Assembly: GCF_022346995.1 (NCBI RefSeq)
Contig: NZ_JAKRNM010000011.1
Location: 62,001 to 126,000 of the forward strand
DNA from: Paenibacillus sp. ACRRY
GTDB lineage: Bacteria; Bacillota; Bacilli; Paenibacillales; Paenibacillaceae
Direction of reading: 5' to 3'
Length of the DNA stretch: 64,000 nt
Positions 25,732-33,703 of the stretch are shown piece after piece. Below the pieces are notes generated by a model, which had not been told where the DNA came from, did not search any database, and worked only from the letters and a program-made list of their open reading frames with translations. Numbering within the stretch: the stretch's first letter is position 1; every line of letters starts with the position of its first letter. The position numbers and the translations under genes were made by a program.

Positions 25732-26598
25732 ATGAAAGTTGGACTTAGTACCTACAGTCTGCAACAGGCACTTGATCGCAAGGAATTGACTGTGCCGGGT
25801 GCCATCCGATTTATTGCCGAGCAGGGCGGCGAGCATGTGGAGATTGTACCGATGGGATTCAGTCTGATCGACAATCCAGAGTTGATTGATGAAATTAAAC
25901 ATACGGCAGAAGAAGTCGGAATCGATATTTCCAATTATGCGATTGGCGCAAACTTCGCTGTACAGGAGGACGCCGATGCGCTGGAGCAAGAGATACAGAA
26001 TGTGATGCGGCATGTGGATGTGGCTGCTGCGCTGGGTGTTAAGCTTATGCGTCATGATGTAGCTTTTCGTCCAGCTGAAGAAGGGACTGTAGCGCAGTTT
26101 GAGAAGGATCTGCCGGTACTGGTGGAGGCCTGTCAGCGAATTGCCGACTATGCAGCCGGTTTCGGAATTACAACGAGTGTGGAGAATCACGGATACTATG
26201 TGCAGTCCAGCGAGCGAATTCAGCGTTTGCTGCATGAAACGGCACGGGAAAATTTCAAGACCACGCTGGATGTTGGCAATTTCCTCTGTGTAGATGAAGA
26301 TCCAGTGAGTGCTGTGAAAAATAACATTCCATACGCGTCGATTGTGCACGCCAAGGACTTCTACTGGAGATCTTCGTACCGCAATCCCGGTGAAGGATGG
26401 TTCCAAACCTCGCACGGCAATTACCTGCGCGGTGCTATTGTAGGCCATGGCGATATCGACATGCCTGAGGTGTTTCGTGTATTGAAGCAATCCGGGTATA
26501 ACGGATATATTTCGGTTGAATTCGAGGGTATGGAAAATTGCAAAACCGCTTCACGCATAGCGATGGATAACGTTCGCCGCCTATGGGAAGAGGCATAG
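25732..26598 (+). CDS. Sugar phosphate isomerase/epimerase (xylose isomerase-like TIM barrel)
   Basis: 288 residues, AP-endonuclease-2/IolE-like TIM barrel. Motifs are MKVGLSTYSLQQAL at the start, EHVEIVPMGF, LMRHDVAF, TSVENHGYYVQ and FKTTLDVGNFLCVDEDP, in which Glu, Asp and His act as metal ligands. The last strand reads GYISVEFEGMENCKTASRIA. It closely resembles the product at 42491-43363 along its whole length, so the two are paralogues within one locus. The reaction is unknown; these enzymes isomerise, epimerise or dehydrate free or oxidised sugars. It lies 106 bp after GH35, and a structured repeat follows it. Confidence 0.85.
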   Translation: MKVGLSTYSLQQALDRKELTVPGAIRFIAEQGGEHVEIVPMGFSLIDNPELIDEIKHTAEEVGIDISNYAIGANFAVQEDADALEQEIQNVMRHVDVAAALGVKLMRHDVAFRPAEEGTVAQFEKDLPVLVEACQRIADYAAGFGITTSVENHGYYVQSSERIQRLLHETARENFKTTLDVGNFLCVDEDPVSAVKNNIPYASIVHAKDFYWRSSYRNPGEGWFQTSHGNYLRGAIVGHGDIDMPEVFRVLKQSGYNGYISVEFEGMENCKTASRIAMDNVRRLWEEA

Positions 26599-26688
26599 AG
26601 CGGAGTACTTGTTTTAAATGAAAAGTATGAATAGTTACGTATGGATCTAACGGAAAGTCAGTTCAGTTAGGAAAAGTAGTGGAGGGGG

Positions 26689-26800
26689 CGAAATCGATTC
26701 TGAAGAAGCGTAGCGTGCGCCTTTATCACCGGATTTCCCCTTTGCAAAAAGGGAATTGAAGAAATCTGGGGATAAGAGCGATCGGAAGAACGATTCGTAA
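26689..26800 (+). repeat. Structured intergenic repeat, copy 1
   Basis: First of three related elements. The shared order is TCTGAAGAAGCGTAGCGTGCGCC, an inner stem TTATCACCGGATTT (26723-26736) paired with AAATCTGGGGATAA (26762-26775), then GCGATCGGAAGA. The outer arms here are CGAAATCGATTCT and AGAACGATTCG. They differ in sequence from copy 2 but still pair, which implies selection on structure. A CCCTTTGC-AAAAAGGG hairpin sits inside. It lies in the gap between the isomerase and oxidoreductase genes. Confidence 0.75.
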
Positions 26801-26855
26801 CCGTAACGTCTACTCCGCTGGACGTCAATTATTTATTTATGGAGGGATCAGCACA

Positions 26856-27914
26856 ATGTCCAAATTGAAAGTCGCCGTCATCGGTGCCGGATCAATATCC
26901 GATTGCCACCTGCAAGCCTATGCCAGTAACCCAGACGTTGAAATTTACGCCATATGCGACCTGAATGAAGCACGTGCCGCAGAGATGGCGAAAAAATATG
27001 ATGCAACTCATGTATTTACCGACTACAAGGAACTGCTGGCCTTGCCCGAGATTCATTCCGTCAGCATCTGTACATGGAATGATTCACACGCAGAGATCAG
27101 CATTGCCGCACTGGATGCGGGCAAAAACGTGCTGTGTGAGAAGCCGCTATGCCAAACCGTAGAAGATGCACTCGAAGTAGAGAAAGCCGTTCATCGCAGC
27201 GGCAAGCTGCTGCAGGTCGGTTTTGTGCGCCGCTATAGCGACAATGCACAGATTCTGAAGAAGTTCATCGATGCGGGTGAACTGGGCGAGATCTATTATG
27301 CCAAAGCGTCCAGCTTGCGTCGCCTCGGTAACCCGGGCGGCTGGTTCTCGGATATCAATCGATCCGGCGGCGGTCCACTGATTGATATTGGTGTTCATGT
27401 CATCGATATTTGCTGGTACCTGATGGGCAGACCGAAGGTGAAATCCGTTTCTGCCAACGTGTCCAATCGACTCGGCAATCGCGCACATATCAAAAATCTG
27501 TCCTTTTACAAAGCCGCAGACTATGACGCTGAACAGAATACTGTCGAGGACATGGCGAATGCCCTGATTCGTTTCGAAAATGGGGCAAGTCTGCTCGTGG
27601 ATGTCAGCTTCACGCTTCATGCGAAAGCAGATGAAACCTCGGTCAAACTATATGGCGACAAGGGCGGTGCCGAACTGGAGCCGGAAATCTCGATCATTGG
27701 CGAGAAATTCAACACCATTTTGAATATGACCCCACAGGTGGATTTCAAATCCTTCGATTTTATGGGCTCGTTCCGAAATGAAATCAACCATTTTATCGAC
27801 AGCACACAGGGCCGCAAGGAAACACTTAGTCCGGTACAGGACGGCGTTGAAGTGATGAAAATGCTCTGCGCCATCTACGAGTCTGCACGCGAGGGACGCG
27901 AAATTTCACTGTAA
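26856..27914 (+). CDS. Gfo/Idh/MocA-family NAD(P)-dependent oxidoreductase
   Basis: 352 residues. The N-terminal Rossmann fold has VAVIGAGSISDCHLQAY, the dinucleotide-contact block IYAICDLNEARA and the catalytic-lysine motif CEKPLCQTVEDAL. The C-terminal alpha/beta substrate domain has GGGPLIDIGVHVIDICWYL, where the aspartate and histidine are the usual catalytic residues. Substrate is probably a sugar, sugar acid or inositol, inferred from the neighbouring isomerase and fucosidase. GGAGG precedes the ATG. It is flanked on both sides by copies of a structured repeat. Confidence 0.88.
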   Translation: MSKLKVAVIGAGSISDCHLQAYASNPDVEIYAICDLNEARAAEMAKKYDATHVFTDYKELLALPEIHSVSICTWNDSHAEISIAALDAGKNVLCEKPLCQTVEDALEVEKAVHRSGKLLQVGFVRRYSDNAQILKKFIDAGELGEIYYAKASSLRRLGNPGGWFSDINRSGGGPLIDIGVHVIDICWYLMGRPKVKSVSANVSNRLGNRAHIKNLSFYKAADYDAEQNTVEDMANALIRFENGASLLVDVSFTLHAKADETSVKLYGDKGGAELEPEISIIGEKFNTILNMTPQVDFKSFDFMGSFRNEINHFIDSTQGRKETLSPVQDGVEVMKMLCAIYESAREGREISL

Positions 27915-27958
27915 TGATGCCCTTATTGTGTTGAACTGAACGTTTAAGCCAAAACGGA

Positions 27959-28077
27959 GATTGCAGAACCAATCTGAAGAAGCGTAGCGTGCGCCTTTAT
28001 CCCCGGATTTTTACCGATTATAGATTGAATTTAAAGAAATCCGGGGATAACAGCGATCGGAAGATGGTTCTGTAATC
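27959..28077 (+). repeat. Structured intergenic repeat, copy 2
   Basis: The best-paired copy. The outer stem GATTGCAGAACCA (27959-27971) pairs with TGGTTCTGTAATC (28065-28077) over 13 bp with one G-U pair. The inner stem TTATCCCCGGATTT (27997-28010) pairs perfectly with AAATCCGGGGATAA (28037-28050). Between them a short hairpin GCGTA-GCG-TGCGC can form. It sits between the oxidoreductase and the second fucosidase. Confidence 0.8.
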
Positions 28078-28138
28078 GGAGTGCCAGGGCTTAACCTGTG
28101 TAGTTTATCTTATATCTAATCCAAAGGAGATGAACGGG

Positions 28139-29551
28139 ATGAGCGAAACCAAAGACGTGGTGCTGGAACAGGAAGAACAGGTTGTCGAAGCCGGGGTACA
28201 CAATTTTAGCAAAGAGGAAGAATGGGTCAAACCGGAAGATCCGCTGCTGCTTGAGCGGCTGGAGTGGTTCAAGGACCAGAAGTTGGGGCTGATGATGCAC
28301 TGGGGTCCCTATTCCCAGCTTGGGCTCGTGGAGTCCTGGGCACTGAGTGATGAGGACGGCGATTGGTCGCGTGATGACATCGACTGGACGGACGACATGG
28401 AGCATTTCAAGCGGGAATATTTCGATCTGAACAGAACCTTCAATCCGATTCGCTTCCAACCCGAAGAATGGGCACAGATGGCAGCAGACAATGGCTTTAA
28501 ATACTTCCTGTTCACGACGAAGCACCACGACGGTTTCTGCATGTGGGACACCCATACGACCGATTATCGGATCACAGGCAAGGATACCCCGTTCCATACC
28601 CATAAATATGCGGACATCTGTAGAGCACTGTTTGACGCATTCCGGGCCAAAGGGCTGGGGATCTCGGCGTATTTCTCCAAAGCGGACTGGCATACCCCAT
28701 ATTACTGGGCACCGGGCATGGAGCGTGGAAGTCACATGTGGCGCGGGCCATCGTACGATCCCCACAAGTATCCGTGGCTGTGGGAGAAATTCGTGGAGTT
28801 CACACATGAGCAGATCATGGAGCTGCTGACGAATTACGGGCGGATTGAATGCCTGTGGCTGGATGCCGGTTGGGTGCGAGAGGGTCGCCACGGCCAGGAT
28901 ATCAGGCTCGGGGAAGTTGTGGAGCGGGCACGTCAGACAACACAGCCATGGCTTCTGTCAGCAGACCGCACGGTGGGTGGACCGTACGAGAATATTGTTA
29001 CCCCAGAGCAGACCATCCCGGAACATCCGATGAATATCCCTTGGGAGAGCTGCATTACGGTGGGTAATTCCTTCGCCTTTGGTTTCGATGACCAGTATAA
29101 ATCGGGAAGACAGCTGGCGCATATTTTGCTGGAAGTGGTGTCCAAGGGCGGCAACCTGGCGCTGAATGTTGGACCGCAGCCGGATGGTCGCCTTCCCAAA
29201 GGGGCAGTGAGGGGCATCAAGGCACTTGGTGAATGGCTCAATACCCACGGAGAAGGGATCTATGGAACCCGGATCTGCGGACCTTATTTTACGAAGGATT
29301 GGGCCTTCACACAGAAGCAAGAGATCAACACGGTGTACGCCTTCCGTTTATACAGAAACGAGAACGAAGCAGTAGAATCACAAGTCATCATCCCTTATTT
29401 GGAGAAAGTAGAGCGAGTCGAACTCGTTGGCACCAATGACGTAATTTCGTATCAGCAGACGGAGAATGGACTTGTTGTTGATCTGCCACCATCTGCTGTT
29501 TCTGGGGCAACACCGATCACGCATACGTTCAAATTGTTAACAAGCGGATAG
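28139..29551 (+). CDS. GH29 alpha-L-fucosidase
   Basis: 470 residues. The GH29 barrel starts at about residue 40 (LERLEWFKDQKLGLMMHWGP) and contains FLFTTKHHDGFCMWDTHTTD, SKADWHTPYYW and the predicted nucleophile D242 in CLWLDAGWVRE. The C-terminal ~80 residues form the small beta-domain. It lacks the extra F5/8 domain of the other fucosidase at 22406 and is only distantly similar to it, so the two may cleave different fucosyl linkages. The start MSETKDVVLE is chosen because AAAGGAG lies nine bases upstream; an ATG three codons earlier abuts the ribosome site. No signal peptide. A terminator follows. Confidence 0.87.
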   Translation: MSETKDVVLEQEEQVVEAGVHNFSKEEEWVKPEDPLLLERLEWFKDQKLGLMMHWGPYSQLGLVESWALSDEDGDWSRDDIDWTDDMEHFKREYFDLNRTFNPIRFQPEEWAQMAADNGFKYFLFTTKHHDGFCMWDTHTTDYRITGKDTPFHTHKYADICRALFDAFRAKGLGISAYFSKADWHTPYYWAPGMERGSHMWRGPSYDPHKYPWLWEKFVEFTHEQIMELLTNYGRIECLWLDAGWVREGRHGQDIRLGEVVERARQTTQPWLLSADRTVGGPYENIVTPEQTIPEHPMNIPWESCITVGNSFAFGFDDQYKSGRQLAHILLEVVSKGGNLALNVGPQPDGRLPKGAVRGIKALGEWLNTHGEGIYGTRICGPYFTKDWAFTQKQEINTVYAFRLYRNENEAVESQVIIPYLEKVERVELVGTNDVISYQQTENGLVVDLPPSAVSGATPITHTFKLLTSG

Positions 29552-29561
29552 ACGGCATGTG

Positions 29562-29598
29562 AATTCCGGGGGAGCAATCAGGGCCTCCGGGATTTTTG
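29562..29598 (+). terminator. Rho-independent terminator of the cutC-fucosidase operon
   Basis: An 11-bp stem with two wobble pairs (AATTCCGGGGG with CCTCCGGGATT) is followed by TTTTT, 10 bases after the fucosidase stop. Confidence 0.8.
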
Positions 29599-29850
29599 TA
29601 TTCAAGCATACGGAGGTGGGATTCCTGATAATAAAGGCGCATCAATGCTTGTGCCGCAAGGGTTTATGGAATATGGAGAGGTGGGAGAAAATTACGAATT
29701 GATCAAAAAACATGGTTCCATGTACTATCGAATTAAGAAAGCGCTACCTGATACTATTACTAACACGGTCGGCGCCAAAACATCAATTCGATCGAAAAAC
29801 AGGATGTTTAAGAGAAGTAAATGTAATGTATTATTACACTTGAGGTGTAG
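29599..29850 (+). other. Leader and promoter region of the sugar ABC operon, no convincing gene
   Basis: This gap of about 250 bases holds no protein I can support; an open frame starting at 29645 has no ribosome site and runs into the permease gene in another frame. A perfect inverted repeat TGTAAT-N5-ATTACA lies at 29822-29838, about 27 bases before the permease start, and could be an operator. No clear -35/-10 pair was found. Confidence 0.4.
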
Positions 29851-29864
29851 AAGGAGTGACGCAA

Positions 29865-30842
29865 ATGAGTCGAGCTACGGAAAGCATACCCGCCAACCTG
29901 GAACTCCAGCAAAGGAATCATGTGGAGCCCAAAAGGCAGCATCCATTCATCAAAAGCCTCAAGAAGCATTGGGAGCTCTATCTGCTCGTTCTGCCTCCCG
30001 TGTTGTATCTGTTGATCTTCAAGTACATCCCGATGGTTGGAGTCCAGATCGCCTTTAAGGATTTTAGTGTAGTCAAAGGAATCTGGGGAAGTCCTTGGGT
30101 TGGATTCAAACACTTCGAAGCATTCTTCGAATCCCCCAACTTCTGGCTCCTGATCAAAAATACGATCGGCATCAGCTTCTATTCCCTGATCGCCGGGTTC
30201 CCCATTCCGATCCTGCTTGCGCTGGCGCTGAATGAGATCCGAACGGGTTACTTTAAGAAGACCGTCCAGATGGTCACCTACGCTCCGCATTTTATCTCCA
30301 CGGTTGTGATGGTATCCATTATTATTCTGATGCTGTCCCCGCATGTGGGCGTGGTAGACAAGCTGTTCACACTGCTCGGCTTCCCGATGACCAACTTCAT
30401 GGGCATTCCGGAATACTTCAAATCGATCTATGTCTGGTCCGGTGTGTGGCAGGGCATGGGATATTCATCCATCATATACATCGCAGCTCTTGCTGGTGTT
30501 GATCCATCACTGTATGAGGCAGCGAAGATGGACGGCGCTTCAAGGCTTCGGAAAATTTGGCATATCGACCTTCCAACACTCGTTCCGGTCACCGTTATCA
30601 TGCTGATTCTGAGTTTGGGCAGCATTATGGGTGTCGGCTTTGAAAAAATATATCTGATGCAGAATCCGCTCAACACAAGCGCATCGGAGGTCATCTCCAC
30701 GTATGTGTACAAGGTTGGTCTGATCGGTGCAAATTTCAGCTTCTCCTCGGCAGTAGGGTTGTTCAACTCCATTATCAATCTGATCCTGCTGATCATCGTC
30801 AACGGCATTTCCCGCAAAGTATCCCAGAACAGCTTGTGGTAA
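29865..30842 (+). CDS. Sugar ABC transporter permease, LplB-like
   Basis: 325 residues, six TM helices. A charged, proline-containing N-terminus leads into YLLVLPPVLYLLIFKYIPM, characteristic of LplB/YtcQ-system permeases. The EAA loop reads EAAKMDGASRLRKIWHIDLP. It is first in a permease, permease, binding-protein unit that ends in a terminator. No ATPase is encoded nearby, as is usual for this family, which shares an MsmX/UgpC-type ATPase. The ATG is chosen because AAGGAG lies eight bases before it; an in-frame GTG overlaps that site. Expected cargo is an oligosaccharide released from complex glycans. Confidence 0.92.
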   Translation: MSRATESIPANLELQQRNHVEPKRQHPFIKSLKKHWELYLLVLPPVLYLLIFKYIPMVGVQIAFKDFSVVKGIWGSPWVGFKHFEAFFESPNFWLLIKNTIGISFYSLIAGFPIPILLALALNEIRTGYFKKTVQMVTYAPHFISTVVMVSIIILMLSPHVGVVDKLFTLLGFPMTNFMGIPEYFKSIYVWSGVWQGMGYSSIIYIAALAGVDPSLYEAAKMDGASRLRKIWHIDLPTLVPVTVIMLILSLGSIMGVGFEKIYLMQNPLNTSASEVISTYVYKVGLIGANFSFSSAVGLFNSIINLILLIIVNGISRKVSQNSLW

Positions 30843-30857
30843 AGGAGGAGCTCATCC

Positions 30858-31766
30858 ATGTTCAACCTGTTTAATCGTAATCGCATCAAGGATCCGCTCG
30901 GTGACCGCATCTTCATGACACTCAACTATATCTTTCTGTTCGCCATACTGTTAACGGTATTTTACCCCCTCTTATATATCATCAGTTCTTCATTCAGCTC
31001 TTCAAGAGCTGTTACATCCGGTCAGGTGTGGCTGTTTCCGGTGGACTTTAACATCAAGGCATACATCTCCATTTTCAAAAGCCAGCAGCTCATGCTCGGT
31101 TTCTACAACACGATCATCTACACCGTGGTCGGCACATTCATTAACGTGGCACTGACCGTCATGCTGGCTTATCCCTTGTCACGCAAGTCGTTCTATGGAC
31201 GAGGGGCCATTATCATTTTCATGATGATTACGATGTTCTTCGATGGCGGTTTGATTCCTACCTACCTCCTGATGAAAGACCTGCACCTGCTCGATACACG
31301 CTGGGCGATGTGGCTGCCAGGAGCGCTCGCAGTGTTCCAGGTCATCGTGGCGAGAACCTTCTTCCAATCTTCCATCCCGGAAGAACTCGGAGAGGCGGCG
31401 GAAATGGATGGCTGCCGGGATATCCGGTATTTGATCAGTGTCGTTCTTCCGTTGTCGAAGCCCATTCTGGCTGTCATGACCCTCATGTATGCCGTAGGTC
31501 ACTGGAATGCGTATTTTGATGCCCTGATCTATCTGCGTTCCGAAAAGTTGTTCCCGCTACAATACGTGCTGCGCAATCTGCTCATCCTGAATGCGGCTGA
31601 TCCGGCGATGCTCGCCAATACCAGTCAACAGATGCGGGATCAGGGCTTCGAGCAGGTATTGAAATATGCACTTATCGTTGTCGCAAGTATTCCAATTTTG
31701 ATCATGTATCCGTTTGTACAGAAGCATTTTGTCAAAGGGGTCATGGTTGGTTCCCTCAAGGGATAA
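30858..31766 (+). CDS. Sugar ABC transporter permease, LplC/YtcP-like
   Basis: 302 residues, six TM helices. Motifs are FNLFNRNRIKDPLGDRIFM at the N-terminus, the LSRKSFYGRG loop, the EAA loop EAAEMDGCRDIRYLISVVLP, and the C-terminal QKHFVKGVMVGSLKG shared with the truncated permease at the left end of the window. The ATG follows AAAGGAGGAGC, 15 bases after the first permease gene. It pairs with that permease to form the membrane channel of the oligosaccharide importer. Confidence 0.93.
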   Translation: MFNLFNRNRIKDPLGDRIFMTLNYIFLFAILLTVFYPLLYIISSSFSSSRAVTSGQVWLFPVDFNIKAYISIFKSQQLMLGFYNTIIYTVVGTFINVALTVMLAYPLSRKSFYGRGAIIIFMMITMFFDGGLIPTYLLMKDLHLLDTRWAMWLPGALAVFQVIVARTFFQSSIPEELGEAAEMDGCRDIRYLISVVLPLSKPILAVMTLMYAVGHWNAYFDALIYLRSEKLFPLQYVLRNLLILNAADPAMLANTSQQMRDQGFEQVLKYALIVVASIPILIMYPFVQKHFVKGVMVGSLKG

Positions 31767-31894
31767 TTCATAGAAATGATGCCCGGCTGGCCTCTTGAAA
31801 GGAGGTGGCAGGAACACGCCGGCTTCCGGGATCGGTTTTATACGAGTGCATTAAACGAGTTGTATGCCGTTTTGAACAAAAAGGAGGAGTCAGA

Positions 31895-33532
31895 TTGAGA
31901 AAATCTTGGATTTCGATGTTGTTTCTGGTCTTTGCTTCGATGGCTTTGTTGTCCGCATGCGGTTCATCCGAAGAATCGGGTGCAGGTAGCGACGGTAGCG
32001 GCGAGAGCGGTGGCCCTGTAACGATGACTTTCTTTGCCCCGCAAGGCAAAGCGTCCATGGAAGAGAATGAGTTCACCCAATTTATCGAAGACAAGTTCGA
32101 CGTTACCCTGAAATGGGATCTGGCCCCGACAGATGCATTACAGGACCGCAGACAATTGCTGCTCGCCAGTGGTGATTATCCCGAAGTGTTCCTTCACGGC
32201 AAGTTCACCACCTCAGATCTTCAGAACTATGGAAAACAAGGCGTGTTCCTTCCGCTGCAGGATCTGATTCAGGAATATGGTCCGAATCTGACCAAGATCA
32301 TGGAAGAGAAGCCATATTTCAAAGAAGCCATTACCGCTCCGGATGGCAACATCTATGCCCTGCCGATCTTCAATGAATGTTATCACTGTACGTATGCACA
32401 GAAGTACTGGATCAACACGGAATGGCTCGATAACCTGGGTCTGAAAATGCCAACAACGACGGATGAACTGTACACAGTGCTGAAGGCGTTCAAAGAGCAG
32501 GACCCCAATGGTAACGGCAAGGCTGATGAGATTCCTCTCACTGGCGCACCGAACAAGTACGTATGGAATGGCAACATTGATGCCTACCTGATGAACAGCT
32601 TTATCTACAACGATAACGACAAATACCTGATCGTGAACGATGGCAAGGTTGATTTTGCAGCAAACAAGGATGAGTGGAAAAAAGGGCTGGAGTATATGAA
32701 CAAGCTTTATGCGGAAGGCCTGATTGACCCGGCTTCCTTCACGCAAAATGACCAGGCCATCGGACAGCTGGGAAATAAGGAAGGCGACGAAGTGGTCGGC
32801 TCCATTACGACAGCACTGGTCAGCTATCTCGTGAACACCTATGACAAAGATATTACACGTCACCAGCATTGGGAGATCGTTCCTCCATTGAAAGGACCGG
32901 ATGGCGTACAGACAACAGGTGCTACACAAAGCGTAGGCGAATTTGAGTTTGCCATCACGAACAAAGCAACAGAAGCACAGCAGATTGCGGCAATCAAAAT
33001 TGTGGATTACATGTTCAGTGAAGAAGGTGCCTTGTACGCGGAATATGGCCCGACGGAAGGCAAGGGATGGAAGAAGGCTGATGCAGATGAGAAAAACATC
33101 AATGGTGAGCCTGCCAAGTACAGCTACTATAACCTGCCTGAACGTGATCCGAACGTTGTCGTTAACGAAAGCTGGTCGCAGATCGGAGCACATGACTTGT
33201 CCAATACGTTCCGTAACCTGTTTGCCGAAGGTCAAAATCCATTAGAGGCAGAAGGCTACGGTACAAGGCTGGCTCAAGCGACCAATGTGTATGAGCCATA
33301 TGCACCAAAAGAAGTATATCCGGCAAATGTATTTATTCGTCCGGAGGATACCGAATCGGCTGCACAACTTACCACAGCCATCAAGGATTATGTGCAGACC
33401 AATATGGCGCAGTTCATTATCGGCAGCAAAAGCATCGATAAGGAATGGGATTCATATGTCAAAGGCTTCGATGGACTGGGACTCAGCAATTACCTTGAGA
33501 TCTACCAGCGTGCAATTGAGAAGGATCAATAA
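31895..33532 (+). CDS. Extracellular sugar-binding lipoprotein of an Lpl-type ABC transporter
   Basis: 545 residues from a TTG start behind AAGGAGG. A lipoprotein signal ends in LLSAC with the lipidated cysteine at residue 22. A Ser/Gly-rich linker follows, then a large family-1-like solute-binding domain (VTMTFFAPQGKASMEENEF, QDPNGNGKADEIPLTGAPNKY). The calcium-loop-like DPNGNGKADEIPL is typical of LipO/YtcQ proteins. It is anchored outside the membrane and delivers the oligosaccharide to the two preceding permeases. It ends just before a strong terminator. Confidence 0.92.
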   Translation: MRKSWISMLFLVFASMALLSACGSSEESGAGSDGSGESGGPVTMTFFAPQGKASMEENEFTQFIEDKFDVTLKWDLAPTDALQDRRQLLLASGDYPEVFLHGKFTTSDLQNYGKQGVFLPLQDLIQEYGPNLTKIMEEKPYFKEAITAPDGNIYALPIFNECYHCTYAQKYWINTEWLDNLGLKMPTTTDELYTVLKAFKEQDPNGNGKADEIPLTGAPNKYVWNGNIDAYLMNSFIYNDNDKYLIVNDGKVDFAANKDEWKKGLEYMNKLYAEGLIDPASFTQNDQAIGQLGNKEGDEVVGSITTALVSYLVNTYDKDITRHQHWEIVPPLKGPDGVQTTGATQSVGEFEFAITNKATEAQQIAAIKIVDYMFSEEGALYAEYGPTEGKGWKKADADEKNINGEPAKYSYYNLPERDPNVVVNESWSQIGAHDLSNTFRNLFAEGQNPLEAEGYGTRLAQATNVYEPYAPKEVYPANVFIRPEDTESAAQLTTAIKDYVQTNMAQFIIGSKSIDKEWDSYVKGFDGLGLSNYLEIYQRAIEKDQ

Positions 33533-33555
33533 TAATTGAGGAATTCAAGATCGAG

Positions 33556-33592
33556 ACTGTCCCGAAGTCACCAATGACCGGGACAGTTTTAT
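33556..33592 (+). terminator. Rho-independent terminator of the ABC operon
   Basis: Stem ACTGTCCCG / CGGGACAGT with an extra inner GTCA/TGAC pair and a TTTTAT tail lies 24 bases after the binding-protein gene. Confidence 0.87.
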
Positions 33593-33595
33593 CCT

Positions 33596-33623
33596 TTGAC
33601 AACCCCACTTCCTCCGATATAAT
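33596..33623 (+). promoter_or_regulatory. Strong sigma-A promoter of the AraC-GH3-GH38 operon
   Basis: Both consensus hexamers are perfect: TTGACA at 33596-33601 and TATAAT at 33618-33623, with a 16-base spacer. It starts directly after the previous terminator and about 80 bases before the regulator gene. Confidence 0.8.
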
Positions 33624-33703
33624 ACGGATTATTTATAAATAGTTAACGACCAGAGCGAGTGGTTGTCGTCACACGTATAAACAGTGGTGGGGGGACCTTG
33701 GGG

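Noticed and set aside
26689..28077. Composite transposon formed by repeat copies 1 and 2 around the Gfo/Idh gene
   Set aside because: There is no transposase, no clear target-site duplication, and the third copy at 51 kb flanks no cargo. Two independent insertions are simpler.
29645..30058. Open frame in the ABC operon leader
   Set aside because: No ribosome binding site, it runs into the permease gene in another frame, and its product looks random.
32213..33235. 340-codon minus-strand open frame inside the sugar-binding lipoprotein gene
   Set aside because: The plus strand encodes a clear lipoprotein with all family motifs; the antisense product is Cys/Phe/Ile-rich with no recognisable domain.
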